From: Alphaproteobacteria bacterium
GTDB lineage: Bacteria > Pseudomonadota > Alphaproteobacteria > JANQMY01
DNA: 64,000 bases
Direction: 5' to 3'
NCBI GenBank assembly: GCA_028289425.1
Contig: JANQPL010000011.1
Span: 124,001-188,000 of the forward strand
Shown here: piece by piece, positions 15,986-23,851 of the stretch
Layout: the number at the start of each line of letters is the position of its first letter
How positions within the stretch are numbered: the first letter of the stretch is position 1
The notes under the pieces: model-generated
Told to the model about the DNA's origin: nothing
The model's input: the letters and a program-made list of their open reading frames with translations, nothing else
The model's database searches: none
Translations under genes and position numbers: made by a program

Positions 15986-16981
15986 ATGAGCCAGAGTTCA
16001 GCCTTCGACGCCCAAGGAATTCCTAATGTGCAGCCGGGGCGAGGACGGATTTACGACTCGATCACCGAAACCATGGGCAACACGCCGCTGGTGCGCTTGA
16101 ACCGCATGGCAAAGGAAGCGGGCGCCAAGGCGGACATTCTTTTGAAACTCGAATTCTTCAATCCGATTGCGTCGGTGAAGGACAGGATCGGGGTTGCCAT
16201 GATCGAAACGCTGGAAGCGCAAGGCAAGCTGCGGCCGGGCGCCACGGTGGTGGAGCCCACATCCGGAAACACCGGGATTGCGCTTGCCTTTGTTTGCGCG
16301 GCGAAGGGGTATCGCCTGATCCTGTGCATGCCGGAGACGTTTTCGATCGAGCGGCGGAAAATGCTGTTGCTCTTGGGCGCTGAATTGGAGCTGACACCGG
16401 CGGCGGAAGGCATGCGCGGGGCGCTGGCCCGCGCGGAAGAATTGCGCCAGACCATCCCCAATGCGGTGACACCCGCCCAGTTCGACAATCCGGCAAACCC
16501 GGCAATCCACGAAGCCACCACTGCCGAGGAAATTTGGAACGATACGGACGGCCAAGTGGACGCGGTGATTTCAGGTGTCGGCACGGGCGGCACCTCCACG
16601 GGTGTTGCCCGCGCGCTCAAAGCGAAAAAGCCGAGCTTCCGCATGATTGCCGTGGAGCCGGAAGACAGCGCCGTCTTGTCCGGCGGCCAGCCGGGGCCCC
16701 ACGCCATTCAAGGGATCGGGCCGGGCTTTGTCCCTTCAATCTTGGACCGTGAACTGATCGACGAGGTCATCACCATCGGTAATGAGACCGCTTTCCAAAC
16801 AGCCCGTAAGGTCGCCAAGGAAGAGGGCATTCCCGTCGGTATTTCGTCGGGCGCCGCCATCGCCGCCGCTTTGGAATTGGGCAGCCGCGCCGACATGGCG
16901 GGCAAGATGATCGTGGCGATCATCCCGTCGTTCGCGGAAAGGTACCTTTCGACCGCACTGTTCGATGGGCTGGGGGGATGA
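15986..16981 (+). CDS. cysK: Cysteine synthase A (O-acetylserine sulfhydrylase)
   Basis: A 331-residue PLP enzyme that makes cysteine from O-acetylserine and sulfide. The PLP lysine is in [16 protein letters not shown], the substrate loop is [12 protein letters not shown], the phosphate-binding loop is [15 protein letters not shown], and the PLP N1 Ser is in [12 protein letters not shown]. The N-terminus has about 20 extra residues before the usual [28 protein letters not shown] is the ribosome site. It directly follows the CymR-like regulator. Hairpin repeat copy C lies between its stop and moeB. Confidence 0.95.
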   Translation: MSQSSAFDAQGIPNVQPGRGRIYDSITETMGNTPLVRLNRMAKEAGAKADILLKLEFFNPIASVKDRIGVAMIETLEAQGKLRPGATVVEPTSGNTGIALAFVCAAKGYRLILCMPETFSIERRKMLLLLGAELELTPAAEGMRGALARAEELRQTIPNAVTPAQFDNPANPAIHEATTAEEIWNDTDGQVDAVISGVGTGGTSTGVARALKAKKPSFRMIAVEPEDSAVLSGGQPGPHAIQGIGPGFVPSILDRELIDEVITIGNETAFQTARKVAKEEGIPVGISSGAAIAAALELGSRADMAGKMIVAIIPSFAERYLSTALFDGLGG

Positions 16982-17001
16982 GTCTTTGTTGACGAGCATC
17001 A

Positions 17002-17074
17002 CCGGCCCACTCCCCCTGCCCAACCACCCCAAGGGTACCCTCCTACGGGTGGTTGGGCAGGGGGAGTGGGCCGG
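17002..17074. repeat. Large hairpin repeat, copy C
   Basis: A 28-bp perfect inverted repeat: arms 17002-17029 (starting CCGGCCCACTCCCCCTGCCC) and 17047-17074, with a 17-base loop holding GGGTACCC, itself a small palindrome. It fills the gap between cysK and moeB. The only ribosome-like site for moeB, AGGT at 17077-17080, lies two bases beyond the right arm, so a formed hairpin would sit right against the moeB start. No T-run. Confidence 0.9.
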
Positions 17075-17086
17075 CCAGGTATTCCC

Positions 17087-17884
17087 ATGGAGATGAATGA
17101 ACAACAAATTGAGCGCTACGCCCGCCACATCATTTTGAAAGACATTGGCGGGCCGGGCCAAGCCAAGCTGCTGCAGGCCCGGGTACTGGTGATCGGCGCC
17201 GGCGGGTTGGGCGCCCCGGTGCTCATGTATCTCGCAGCCGCCGGCGTGGGCACATTGGGGGTCATCGATTTTGATGAGGTGGATCTCTCCAACCTGCAGC
17301 GGCAGATTATTCATGATACGGACAATGTGGGCCAACCGAAAACCGAAAGTGCCGCCGCGTCGATCAAGCGCCTCAATCCGGACGTTACCGTCATCCAACA
17401 CAGCGAAAGACTGACGGCGCAAAACGCCCTTGCTCTCTTTTCCGAATACGATCTGATCGCCGATGGCAGCGACACCTTCGAAACCCGCTTCCTTGTCAAC
17501 GATGCCGCCTTCTTCGCCGGGAAACCTATGGTCTCGGCGGCGGTCGGCCAGTTCGACGGACAGCTTGCCGCCTACAAACCCCATGAAGCCGACGGCGACG
17601 GTAACGCCTTTCCTTGTTATCGCTGCGTCTTCCCGGAAGCGCCGCCGCCGGGCACCGTGCCCACCTGTGCGGAAGCAGGCGTGATCGGTGCCCTTACCGG
17701 GGTCATGGGCACCTTGCAGGCCTTGGAAGTGATTAAGGAAATCACCGGGGCGGGCGACACCATGGCGGGGCGGTTGCTGATTTATGATGGATTGGCCACG
17801 AACTTCCGAACCATCCGTGTACGAAAAGACCCTGCCTGCGCGCTGTGCGGCCCGCAGCCTTCAATCAAGGACTTGAGCGGATGA
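17087..17884 (+). CDS. moeB: Molybdopterin-synthase adenylyltransferase (MoeB/ThiF family)
   Basis: A 265-residue E1-like enzyme that adenylates the C-terminus of a ubiquitin-like sulfur carrier (MoaD, or ThiS for ThiF). The nucleotide loop is VLVIGAGGLGAPVLMYLAAAGVG, followed by VIDFDEVDLSNLQRQIIH with its key Asp and Arg, and SDTFETRFLVNDAAF. Two Cys pairs, CYRC and CALC, make the structural zinc site. The family's catalytic-loop region is PTCAEAGVIGALTGVMG. MoeB versus ThiF cannot be settled from sequence alone; no moa or thi genes are adjacent. The ATG at 17087 is used, with 17093 as an alternative. Confidence 0.9.
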   Translation: MEMNEQQIERYARHIILKDIGGPGQAKLLQARVLVIGAGGLGAPVLMYLAAAGVGTLGVIDFDEVDLSNLQRQIIHDTDNVGQPKTESAAASIKRLNPDVTVIQHSERLTAQNALALFSEYDLIADGSDTFETRFLVNDAAFFAGKPMVSAAVGQFDGQLAAYKPHEADGDGNAFPCYRCVFPEAPPPGTVPTCAEAGVIGALTGVMGTLQALEVIKEITGAGDTMAGRLLIYDGLATNFRTIRVRKDPACALCGPQPSIKDLSG

Positions 17885-17900
17885 AATGACCCCCGCGCCC

Positions 17901-18887
17901 TTACATCATCGAGGGGATAACGCGATCGGGAGGACGGTGACCATCCACATAGGTGCGGATGTTGATGATGACTTTTTCGCCCATGCCCACCCGGCCTTCA
18001 ATGGTGGCCGACCCCATATGGGGCAGCAGCACCACATTCTTGAGTTTAAAGAGTTTCGGGTTGACCACGGGCTCGTGTTCGAACACGTCCAGCCCCGCGC
18101 CGGCAACCGCCCCTTCCAACAACAGATCGGCCAGCGCATCTTCGTCGATGACCTCGCCGCGCGATGTATTCACGATATAGGCGTGATCCTGCAGCAGCTT
18201 CAGCCGGCGCGCCGACAGCAAATGGTAGGTGGCCGGCGTGTGTGGGCAATTGACCGAGATGATGTCCATGCGCGCGAGCATTTGGTCCAGGCTGTCCCAA
18301 TAGGTCGCTTCCAGCTCTTCCTCGATCACCGCATTGACGCGATTGCGGTTGTGGTAGTGGATCTGCAGGCCGAAGGCGCGGGCCCGCTTCGCGACCGCCT
18401 GACCGATCCGTCCCATGCCGATAATGCCAAGCCGCTTGCCGTGAATACGGTGGCCAAGCATGCCGGTTGGCGACCAACCATGCCAATTGCCTTCGGTGAG
18501 GCGCTGGGAACCTTCCACCAGACGGCGCGGCACGGCCAGGATCAGCGCCATGGTGAGATCCGCGGTGTCTTCCGTCAGCACGCCAGGCGTGTTGGTCACG
18601 ATGATGCCTTTGTCGCGGGCCGCGGCCACATCCACATTGTCGATGCCTGCGCCGAATTGCGCGATCAATTTCAATTGCGGCCCAGCCGCCTCGATAATCG
18701 CCGCGTCGATCCGGTCCGTGACGGTGGGCACCAGCACTTCCGCTTCGGCGACCGCCTCGCGCAGCGCTTCTGCCGACAAAGGCGCATCCTCCAGATTGAG
18801 GCGCGCATCGAACAATTCACGCATGCGGGTTTCAATCGGGTCAGGCAGTTTTCGCGTCACAATGACGAGGGGCTTCCGGGTCGTCAT
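17901..18887 (-). CDS. D-2-hydroxyacid dehydrogenase (glyoxylate reductase-like)
   Basis: A 328-residue NAD(P)-dependent dehydrogenase. The coenzyme loop is LGIIGMGRIGQAVAKRARAFG; the catalytic Arg is in NTSRGEVIDEDAL, the Glu in GLDVFEHEP, and the His in LLPHMGSAT. LIAQFGAGIDNVDVAAARDKGI is the substrate-binding strand. It resembles glyoxylate/hydroxypyruvate reductases, but formate or other 2-hydroxyacids are possible. The start at 18887 (MTTRKPL) is chosen because AAAAGAAACGC precedes it and the family usually begins near this point; the frame is open to 18920. It converges on moeB, leaving 16 bp between. Confidence 0.9.
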   Translation of the reverse strand: MTTRKPLVIVTRKLPDPIETRMRELFDARLNLEDAPLSAEALREAVAEAEVLVPTVTDRIDAAIIEAAGPQLKLIAQFGAGIDNVDVAAARDKGIIVTNTPGVLTEDTADLTMALILAVPRRLVEGSQRLTEGNWHGWSPTGMLGHRIHGKRLGIIGMGRIGQAVAKRARAFGLQIHYHNRNRVNAVIEEELEATYWDSLDQMLARMDIISVNCPHTPATYHLLSARRLKLLQDHAYIVNTSRGEVIDEDALADLLLEGAVAGAGLDVFEHEPVVNPKLFKLKNVVLLPHMGSATIEGRVGMGEKVIINIRTYVDGHRPPDRVIPSMM

Positions 18888-19251
18888 AGAAAAGAAACGC
18901 TCCTTAAAAGAATGGCCCAAACGCGGCGCTGGAACGGCCGGCCTTGGGGGCGGAGGCGCAACCTCCGAGAGAATGACATTCTACGCCCGAGGTCCTATGC
19001 CTTTCTAGAGCATGATCCCCAAAAGTGGAAATTCGATTTCCCGCACGATCCCGGGAACCTTTCCATATCGCGGGCAGGCCTGTTGGTAGCGCCATCTGAC
19101 CTCACCCGGCACGCTGGCGAGATCGCATCCTGTGCAGTCAAGATAGGAAGTTTTGCGCCAATTTCGAGCCATAATGGGACCAGCCCTTATCCCTTGACCG
19201 GCGCCCGCCGAACGCGCCATATACGGGGCAAAATACCGCTTGGGGATCTTG
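18888..19251. other. Intergenic stretch with a Hyphomicrobiales-like motif
   Basis: No gene is supported in this stretch between divergent genes. At 19006-19028 it holds TAGAGCATGATCCCCAAAAG followed by TGG, close to a sequence I recall as frequent between genes in Hyphomicrobiales genomes (a core of AGCATGATCCCGAAAAGTGG). CCCGCACGATCCCGGGAACC follows. The rest is unremarkable. Confidence 0.5.
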
Positions 19252-19785
19252 ATGGACGTCGTCAAAAGATCACGAATTTGGATGGTGGCTGCCGCCATTT
19301 TGGGCATTGGCTGTTTCGCGCCGGCCGATGCCCAGCAAACGGACACGCCGTCCGGCCTGGAAGTGCCGCGCTTTGTCAGCCTGAAATTCGACCATATCAA
19401 TGTGCGCCGTGGCCCCGGCATGGACCACGAAATCGACTGGGTGTTCCGACGCAAGGGCATGCCCGTGCAAATCATCGCCGAATCGGACCATTGGCGGCGC
19501 ATTCGCGATGTGGACGGGAGCAGCGGCTGGATCCACCGCACCATGCTGGATTCTCAACGTACCATTTTGGTGTTGGAAGAGATGAGGCCCATTCGCGCGG
19601 AACCGAGCCGCGAGGCGGATCCGGTCGCTTTTGCCGAACCCGGAGTGGTCGCGGAATTGGTAACCTGCCGCGCCACCTGGTGCAAAGTGCGCGCGGATCG
19701 CATCCAGGGTTGGATCCGGAGCGAGTTCGTCTTCGGCCTGACGGAGGAAGATCTGACGGCCCCGCCCGCCGGCGCCCAGGGCTAG
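19252..19785 (+). CDS. Exported bacterial SH3-like domain protein
   Basis: A 177-residue protein with an N-terminal signal or anchor (IWMVAAAILGIGCFAPADA, cut after ADA). The mature part has two SH3-like repeats: SLKFDHINVRRGPGMDHEIDWVFRRKGMPVQIIAESDHWRRIRD ending in GSSGWIHRTML, and then RAEPSREADPVAFAEPGVVAELVTCRATWCKVRA ending in QGWIRSEF. Such domains bind peptidoglycan or related ligands in the periplasm. The ATG at 19252 is preferred to a TTG at 19240. It stands alone, tail to tail with the DUF3501 gene. Confidence 0.84.
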   Translation: MDVVKRSRIWMVAAAILGIGCFAPADAQQTDTPSGLEVPRFVSLKFDHINVRRGPGMDHEIDWVFRRKGMPVQIIAESDHWRRIRDVDGSSGWIHRTMLDSQRTILVLEEMRPIRAEPSREADPVAFAEPGVVAELVTCRATWCKVRADRIQGWIRSEFVFGLTEEDLTAPPAGAQG

Positions 19786-19804
19786 CGGCCAAAGCCCACA
19801 CGGC

Positions 19805-20401
19805 TTACGCAAAATCTTTTGACAGTTCCGTCTTGGTCGCGTCCGAAAGGATCGCCAGATGGGCATAGTTTTCATGTTCGATGCCCAGAAGGATCTGGGT
19901 CGACGGATTGGCAAACGCGCCAATCTGTTCCGGCGTGAAATGGAAGTGCAGGAAATGCACCGAGGACGTTTTGCCGTCCTCCGTCACCCGTTCCACATCA
20001 TGCTCGGGCGACGCAAACACTTTTTGGTCGCCAATCTGGAAAAACGCCTTCTCTTCCACATACGCAAGGCGCCCCAATACGTTGGCGCGCCGAATGGGAT
20101 CATCGATCTCGAACATCAATGTGGCGGACAAATCCTTTCCCTGCGGGATGAGCGGATTATAGGCGGCGAGCTCATCTTCGATTTGCTCTTCTCCCCCCTT
20201 CTCGATGTGCAACATTTCGTGGATCTGCAGCCACATGGTGTCGTAATTCTCAAAATAGAACGTGGCGTGTGGGCCCACCTCGATGCGCCGAAGCTTTTTG
20301 ACCGGCAGCATCGCCGACCGCCTTTCCCGGCGCTCATTTGCATAGGCCTGCGGATCCATAATGTCCGCGCGGGTGATTTGTCGGGTTTCGGCACTCATCA
20401 T
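19805..20401 (-). CDS. DUF3501 family protein
   Basis: A 198-residue protein matching the DUF3501 family as I know it (start ITRADIMDPQAYANERRERR, then PHATFYFENYDTMWLQIHEMLHIEKGGEEQIEDELAAYNPLIP, and FLHFHFTPEQ). The segment has many His and Glu and could bind metal, but its role is unknown. It is the last gene of the module rubrerythrin - Fe-S oxidoreductase - DUF3501 and starts 9 bp after the stop of the Fe-S gene. The family is commonly found next to this kind of Fe-S protein, so a shared role in peroxide or iron handling is inferred. Confidence 0.85.
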   Translation of the reverse strand: MMSAETRQITRADIMDPQAYANERRERRSAMLPVKKLRRIEVGPHATFYFENYDTMWLQIHEMLHIEKGGEEQIEDELAAYNPLIPQGKDLSATLMFEIDDPIRRANVLGRLAYVEEKAFFQIGDQKVFASPEHDVERVTEDGKTSSVHFLHFHFTPEQIGAFANPSTQILLGIEHENYAHLAILSDATKTELSKDFA

Positions 20402-20410
20402 GTGTTCACG

Positions 20411-21757
20411 CTACTTTTCTTTCAGTCCGTAGGCTTCGGCAATAAGTTCGATGGGGTGGGCGGCGCGGGCATCGACGGGCTCGCCGTCGCTCAGCGCTTC
20501 AACACCCTGCAGTATGTGTTTGGCCGCCAAGGGACAATCGGAGGCGATCGTCTTTTTGGCGTTTTTCTTCGCAGTGCGCGCAACCGGCTTGCCCACTTTC
20601 ATCGCCACGTCATGGGTCGGTTTCAGCACGCCGAACGTGCCGCCGTGACCGGAACAGCGTTCGATCACGTCGATCTCCGTATCGGGAACGAGTCGCAACA
20701 TATCTGCCGCCTTGGGCCCCATGTTTTGCGCGCGCGCATGGCACGCCAAATGAACCGACACGCCCCCCTCTATGGGCTTGAGCCCGTCAGCAAGGCCTTC
20801 CTTCTTAGAAATGTCCACCACATATTCGTCGATATCGAAGGTGGCGTCGGACAAGGCCTTCACATCTTTATTGTCCGGCAATATGAGCGGCCACTCGAAT
20901 TTGAACATCAACCCACAGCTCGCGGTCGGCGTAACGATGTCATACCCCTGATCGATATAGGGGCGCAGCGCTTCGGACACTTTCTCAGCCTGTTGGGCCA
21001 CACGATCGATCTGTCCCTGCTCCAAAAACGGCATGCCGCAACAGGCCGGATAGACCACCTCGACCTCCACCCCATTGCGGGCAAGTACCGCATGGGCCGC
21101 TTCGCCGGTTTTCGGCGTGTTGTAGTTGACGAAACAGGTGGCGTAGATCACGGCCTTGCGCGCGGCAGCGGGGGCATCTTCATCCCGCTTCGGCGGCGTC
21201 TGCTTAGCCGACATCACGAAGGTCCGGGAGTGGTATTTAGGCAAATCCGCATCCCGGTCGATGCGCATTACCCGTTCCATCAGGGGGCGCGTCAATCCAT
21301 TTCCCTTGGACGACGCAAAATTTGCAAGTCCAGCCACGGGCTGCGCCAGACGTCCGTTCCGGTCGGTCTGCGCAAGCTGACGCGCTGCTTTATCCACTTT
21401 GCCTTTCTTGGCTTCCGCGGCCCGCACCCTCAACATCAAATGGGGAAAATCCAGATTGAATTCGTGCGGCGGCACGTAGGGGCACTTGGTCATGAAGCAC
21501 ATGTCGCACAGGGTGCATGCCTCCACCACCGGGCCGAAATCTTTCGAGTCCACGCTGTCCAGCTCGCCCGTATCGGACTCATCGATCAAATCGAACAGGC
21601 GCGGGAACGAGTCGCAAAGATTGAAGCAGCGCCGGCAGCCGTGACAAATGTCGAACACGCGGCGCAACTCTTCATCGATTTTGTCCAGATCGTAAAAATC
21701 CTGGTCTTGCCACGCCAAGGGGTGGCGCACGGGAGCTTCTGTGCTGCCTTCTTTCAT
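20411..21757 (-). CDS. Fe-S oxidoreductase with two CCG domains (GlpC/HdrD-like)
   Basis: A 448-residue electron carrier. Two ferredoxin-type motifs are visible: C38/C41/C44/C48 in ICHGCRRCFNLC and C81/C84/C87/C92 in CTLCDMCFMTKCP. Two CCG domains follow: CFVNYNTPKTGE with YPACCGMPF, and HLACHARAQNMG with RCSGHGGTFG. Such subunits pass electrons between quinones or flavins and partner enzymes. Lying between rubrerythrin and DUF3501, it is a candidate electron donor for the rubrerythrin, which here lacks its own rubredoxin domain (inference). Membrane segments are not seen. The 141-bp gap to rubrerythrin contains no clear terminator. Confidence 0.9.
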   Translation of the reverse strand: MKEGSTEAPVRHPLAWQDQDFYDLDKIDEELRRVFDICHGCRRCFNLCDSFPRLFDLIDESDTGELDSVDSKDFGPVVEACTLCDMCFMTKCPYVPPHEFNLDFPHLMLRVRAAEAKKGKVDKAARQLAQTDRNGRLAQPVAGLANFASSKGNGLTRPLMERVMRIDRDADLPKYHSRTFVMSAKQTPPKRDEDAPAAARKAVIYATCFVNYNTPKTGEAAHAVLARNGVEVEVVYPACCGMPFLEQGQIDRVAQQAEKVSEALRPYIDQGYDIVTPTASCGLMFKFEWPLILPDNKDVKALSDATFDIDEYVVDISKKEGLADGLKPIEGGVSVHLACHARAQNMGPKAADMLRLVPDTEIDVIERCSGHGGTFGVLKPTHDVAMKVGKPVARTAKKNAKKTIASDCPLAAKHILQGVEALSDGEPVDARAAHPIELIAEAYGLKEK

Positions 21758-21898
21758 GCTTTTTCTTTTCCAGGCGACGGCGGCACCGCACGCCTCTTCA
21801 TTTTTGTTTTTGCCCGAGGGGTACTCAACGAGAAAGGGGCATTGATCGCTGCCGCCGCAGAACCAACACCCCTATTGAATGCGATCAGCCAAGCGCGA

Positions 21899-22321
21899 CT
21901 AGTCGTCGAGCGTGTCCAGTGCTTTGGTGAAGCGGCCGGCGTGAGACTTTTCAGCCTTCGCGAGCGTTTCGAACCAATCGGCGATTTCGTCGAAGCCTTC
22001 TTCCCGAGCCGTGCGTGCCATGCCCGGATACATGTCAGTGTATTCGTGGGTTTCGCCCGCAATGGCCGCTTTCAAGTTGGCGGACGTGGAACCGATGGGT
22101 TCGCCGGTGGCCGGGTCGCCCACTTCTTCCAAATATTCCAGATGGCCATGCGCATGACCGGTTTCGCCTTCGGCGGTCGACCGGAAAACGGCAGCCACGT
22201 CATTGTAGCCTTCCACATCGGCTTTCTGCGCGAAATACAAATAGCGGCGATTGGCCTGGCTTTCGCCGGCAAACGCCGCCTTCAAATTCTCAACTGTCTT
22301 GGAGCCACTAAGGGATGCCAT
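21899..22321 (-). CDS. Rubrerythrin lacking the rubredoxin domain
   Basis: A 140-residue ferritin-like di-iron protein. Ligands appear as E20 in AAFAGESQANRRY, E53/H56 in EGETGHAHGH, E90 in AIAGETHEYTDMY and E124/H127 in KAEKSHAGRF, the full rubrerythrin set including the extra Glu. A typical rubrerythrin is about 190 residues with a C-terminal CxxC rubredoxin; here the protein stops and no CxxC pair follows in any frame. Rubrerythrins reduce hydrogen peroxide. An ICE-like Irr box lies about 110 bp upstream of its start and the Fe-S oxidoreductase follows. Confidence 0.9.
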   Translation of the reverse strand: MASLSGSKTVENLKAAFAGESQANRRYLYFAQKADVEGYNDVAAVFRSTAEGETGHAHGHLEYLEEVGDPATGEPIGSTSANLKAAIAGETHEYTDMYPGMARTAREEGFDEIADWFETLAKAEKSHAGRFTKALDTLDD

Positions 22322-22432
22322 CGTGAAACCTCCTCACCGCATCGTTTGGGCCCAGCGTCGCGGGAATTCACGGACGTCGGGGGTGTTAATCATGTTCAAA
22401 CTTTATAGGCCGCGTGGCCGGAAAGTCAATTA

Positions 22433-22449
22433 TTTAGAACGGTTCTAAG
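22433..22449. promoter_or_regulatory. ICE-like Irr box upstream of rubrerythrin
   Basis: TTTAGAA-CGG-TTCTAAG is a 7-3-7 inverted repeat with one mismatch, matching the iron control element TTTAGAA-N3-TTCTAAA bound by Irr in rhizobia. It lies between the irr stop and the rubrerythrin start (112 bp from the latter). The regulator gene itself is next door. Confidence 0.72.
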
Positions 22450-22487
22450 GTGAAATAATGACGAAACGCAGCGCCCCGCAAGACGCA

Positions 22488-22895
22488 TTAAGAGCGGCGG
22501 CGGCCTTTGACCCGCACGACCACTTCCACACGCGACTGCGTGGTGCCGGCCGGCACATTCGGGAGACCGCTTACGACAATGGAGTCGCCCGGAATGTCGA
22601 CCAGATCGCCTTCATCCTCAAAATAGAAATGATGATGGTCGTCTATATTCGTATCGAAGTAGGTGCGCGCGCCATCCACGACCACCTGGCGCAACAGACC
22701 AACTTCCGTGAACTGATGAAGCGTGTTGTAGATGGTCGCCAAAGAAACGCGAATGCCGGCCGCTTGCGCTTCGGCGTGCAACGCCTCAGCAGTTACGTGC
22801 CGGTCGACGCCGTCGAACAGAAGTTTGGCAAGGGAAATGCGCTGGCGCGTCGGCCGCAAACCGGCTTCCCTCAGAGTCTCGACCGAAAACGACAT
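22488..22895 (-). CDS. irr: Iron response regulator Irr (Fur family)
   Basis: A 135-residue Fur-family protein. LREAGLRPTRQRISLAKLLFDGVDRHVTAEALHAEA and VSLATIYNTLHQFTEVGLLRQVVVDGARTYFDTN match alphaproteobacterial Irr closely, and the metal/haem region reads DDHHHFYFEDEGDLVDI with the His triplet typical of Irr. It would sense haem or iron state and bind ICE boxes. The N-terminus is short: no GCPW haem motif of the Bradyrhizobium type is present, also not in the open extension up to 22994. The ATG at 22895 is chosen. It sits divergently from fabA, a conserved alphaproteobacterial order. Confidence 0.9.
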   Translation of the reverse strand: MSFSVETLREAGLRPTRQRISLAKLLFDGVDRHVTAEALHAEAQAAGIRVSLATIYNTLHQFTEVGLLRQVVVDGARTYFDTNIDDHHHFYFEDEGDLVDIPGDSIVVSGLPNVPAGTTQSRVEVVVRVKGRRRS

Positions 22896-23317
22896 AGGCC
22901 CTTCAAGCGCCGAGATTTTGGCCACCAACACACCTATCCATTGTTGCCCTTCACGAAACGCAGCCCAGCCCAACCGGCTTGTGGGCAGGCGCACCGCATG
23001 CTAGGGACGCGACGTGGCAACCGGCAGCATACCGACAAAGGGGATACCACCCGCGCTTCACACCAAATGGGTCCGACCGCACGCGATCTCAAGCCTGAGC
23101 TTCGGATTTTTGGACGTTTTGTCAAGATTAGGGGCGTCAAATTGAGACAAATTGGAGATTTTCGGCGGCCTGGCGGGACCCTCGACTCACCTCAAACAAT
23201 CCTCTATGGGATTAGGGTCAAAACCGGATCAAGGTGCCTGTTTCAGCGCCTTCGGCCGTTATTTGAAACGGAGCGGTCTGCCGCGTAACTTGTCCAACCA
23301 GTTTTACGAGCGCAAAT
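22896..23317. other. irr-fabA divergent control region
   Basis: About 420 bp between the starts of irr and fabA. No gene, tRNA or terminator is seen. It has repeated TTTTGTCAA and TGAGACAAA stretches near 23114-23155 but no clean operator. Promoters for both genes must lie here; none could be named with confidence. Confidence 0.5.
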
Positions 23318-23836
23318 ATGTCGAAAAAACAATCTAGTTATACATACGACGAGCTCATTGCGTGTGGCCACGGCGACTTGTTCGGTCCGGGAAATGCCCA
23401 GCTTCCCCTGCCGCCTATGCTGATGTTTGATCGAATCACCCACATCAGCGATGAAGGCGGTTTGCACGGCAAAGGCGAGATTTGCGCAGAAATGGATGTG
23501 AAGCCGAGCCTGTGGTTCTTCGAATGCCATTTTGAAGGCGACCCCGTGATGCCCGGCTGCCTGGGCTTGGACGCCTTGTGGCAGATGGCCGGCTTCTTTT
23601 TGGGTTGGCTTGGGGCCCAAGGGCGCGGCCGGGCCCTTGGCGTGGGCGAAGTGAAGTTCGCTGGTATGATCTTGCCGACCGTGAAAAAGATTACGTATCA
23701 AATCGATTTCCGGCGTGTGATCAACCGGCGCTTGGTGCTGGGCATCGGCGACGGCGTGGCGAAGGCAGACGGTGAAACCGTCTTTACCGCGAACAATCTG
23801 CGCGTCGGCCTGTTTGGCGCAGACTCTGGATCCTAA
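23318..23836 (+). CDS. fabA: 3-hydroxydecanoyl-ACP dehydratase/isomerase
   Basis: A 172-residue hot-dog enzyme that makes trans-2-decenoyl-ACP and isomerises it to cis-3, the branch point to unsaturated fatty acids. The active-site His is in [16 protein letters not shown] and the Asp in [16 protein letters not shown], both in the FabA (not FabZ) form. Length is normal. It forms an operon with fabB (16 bp gap) and fabI. Unsaturated fatty acid synthesis is therefore anaerobic-type in this organism. Confidence 0.96.
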   Translation: MSKKQSSYTYDELIACGHGDLFGPGNAQLPLPPMLMFDRITHISDEGGLHGKGEICAEMDVKPSLWFFECHFEGDPVMPGCLGLDALWQMAGFFLGWLGAQGRGRALGVGEVKFAGMILPTVKKITYQIDFRRVINRRLVLGIGDGVAKADGETVFTANNLRVGLFGADSGS

Positions 23837-23851
23837 CGAGGGAGACCCTCC

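Noticed and set aside
21758-21898. A lost rubredoxin domain hidden by a frameshift after the rubrerythrin stop
   Set aside because: No CxxC pairs appear in any minus-strand frame of this stretch, so the short protein looks real.
21754-22062. A 102-codon minus-strand frame filling the gap between rubrerythrin and the Fe-S gene
   Set aside because: It overlaps most of the rubrerythrin end, has no recognisable motif and a Lys/Arg/Ser-rich shadow composition.
17886-22408. Two very long open frames on the plus strand (about 660 and 850 codons) opposite the dehydrogenase, DUF3501, Fe-S and rubrerythrin genes
   Set aside because: They run antisense to genes with clear motifs, are His/Arg-rich with no domain, and are the usual shadow of GC-rich coding sequence.
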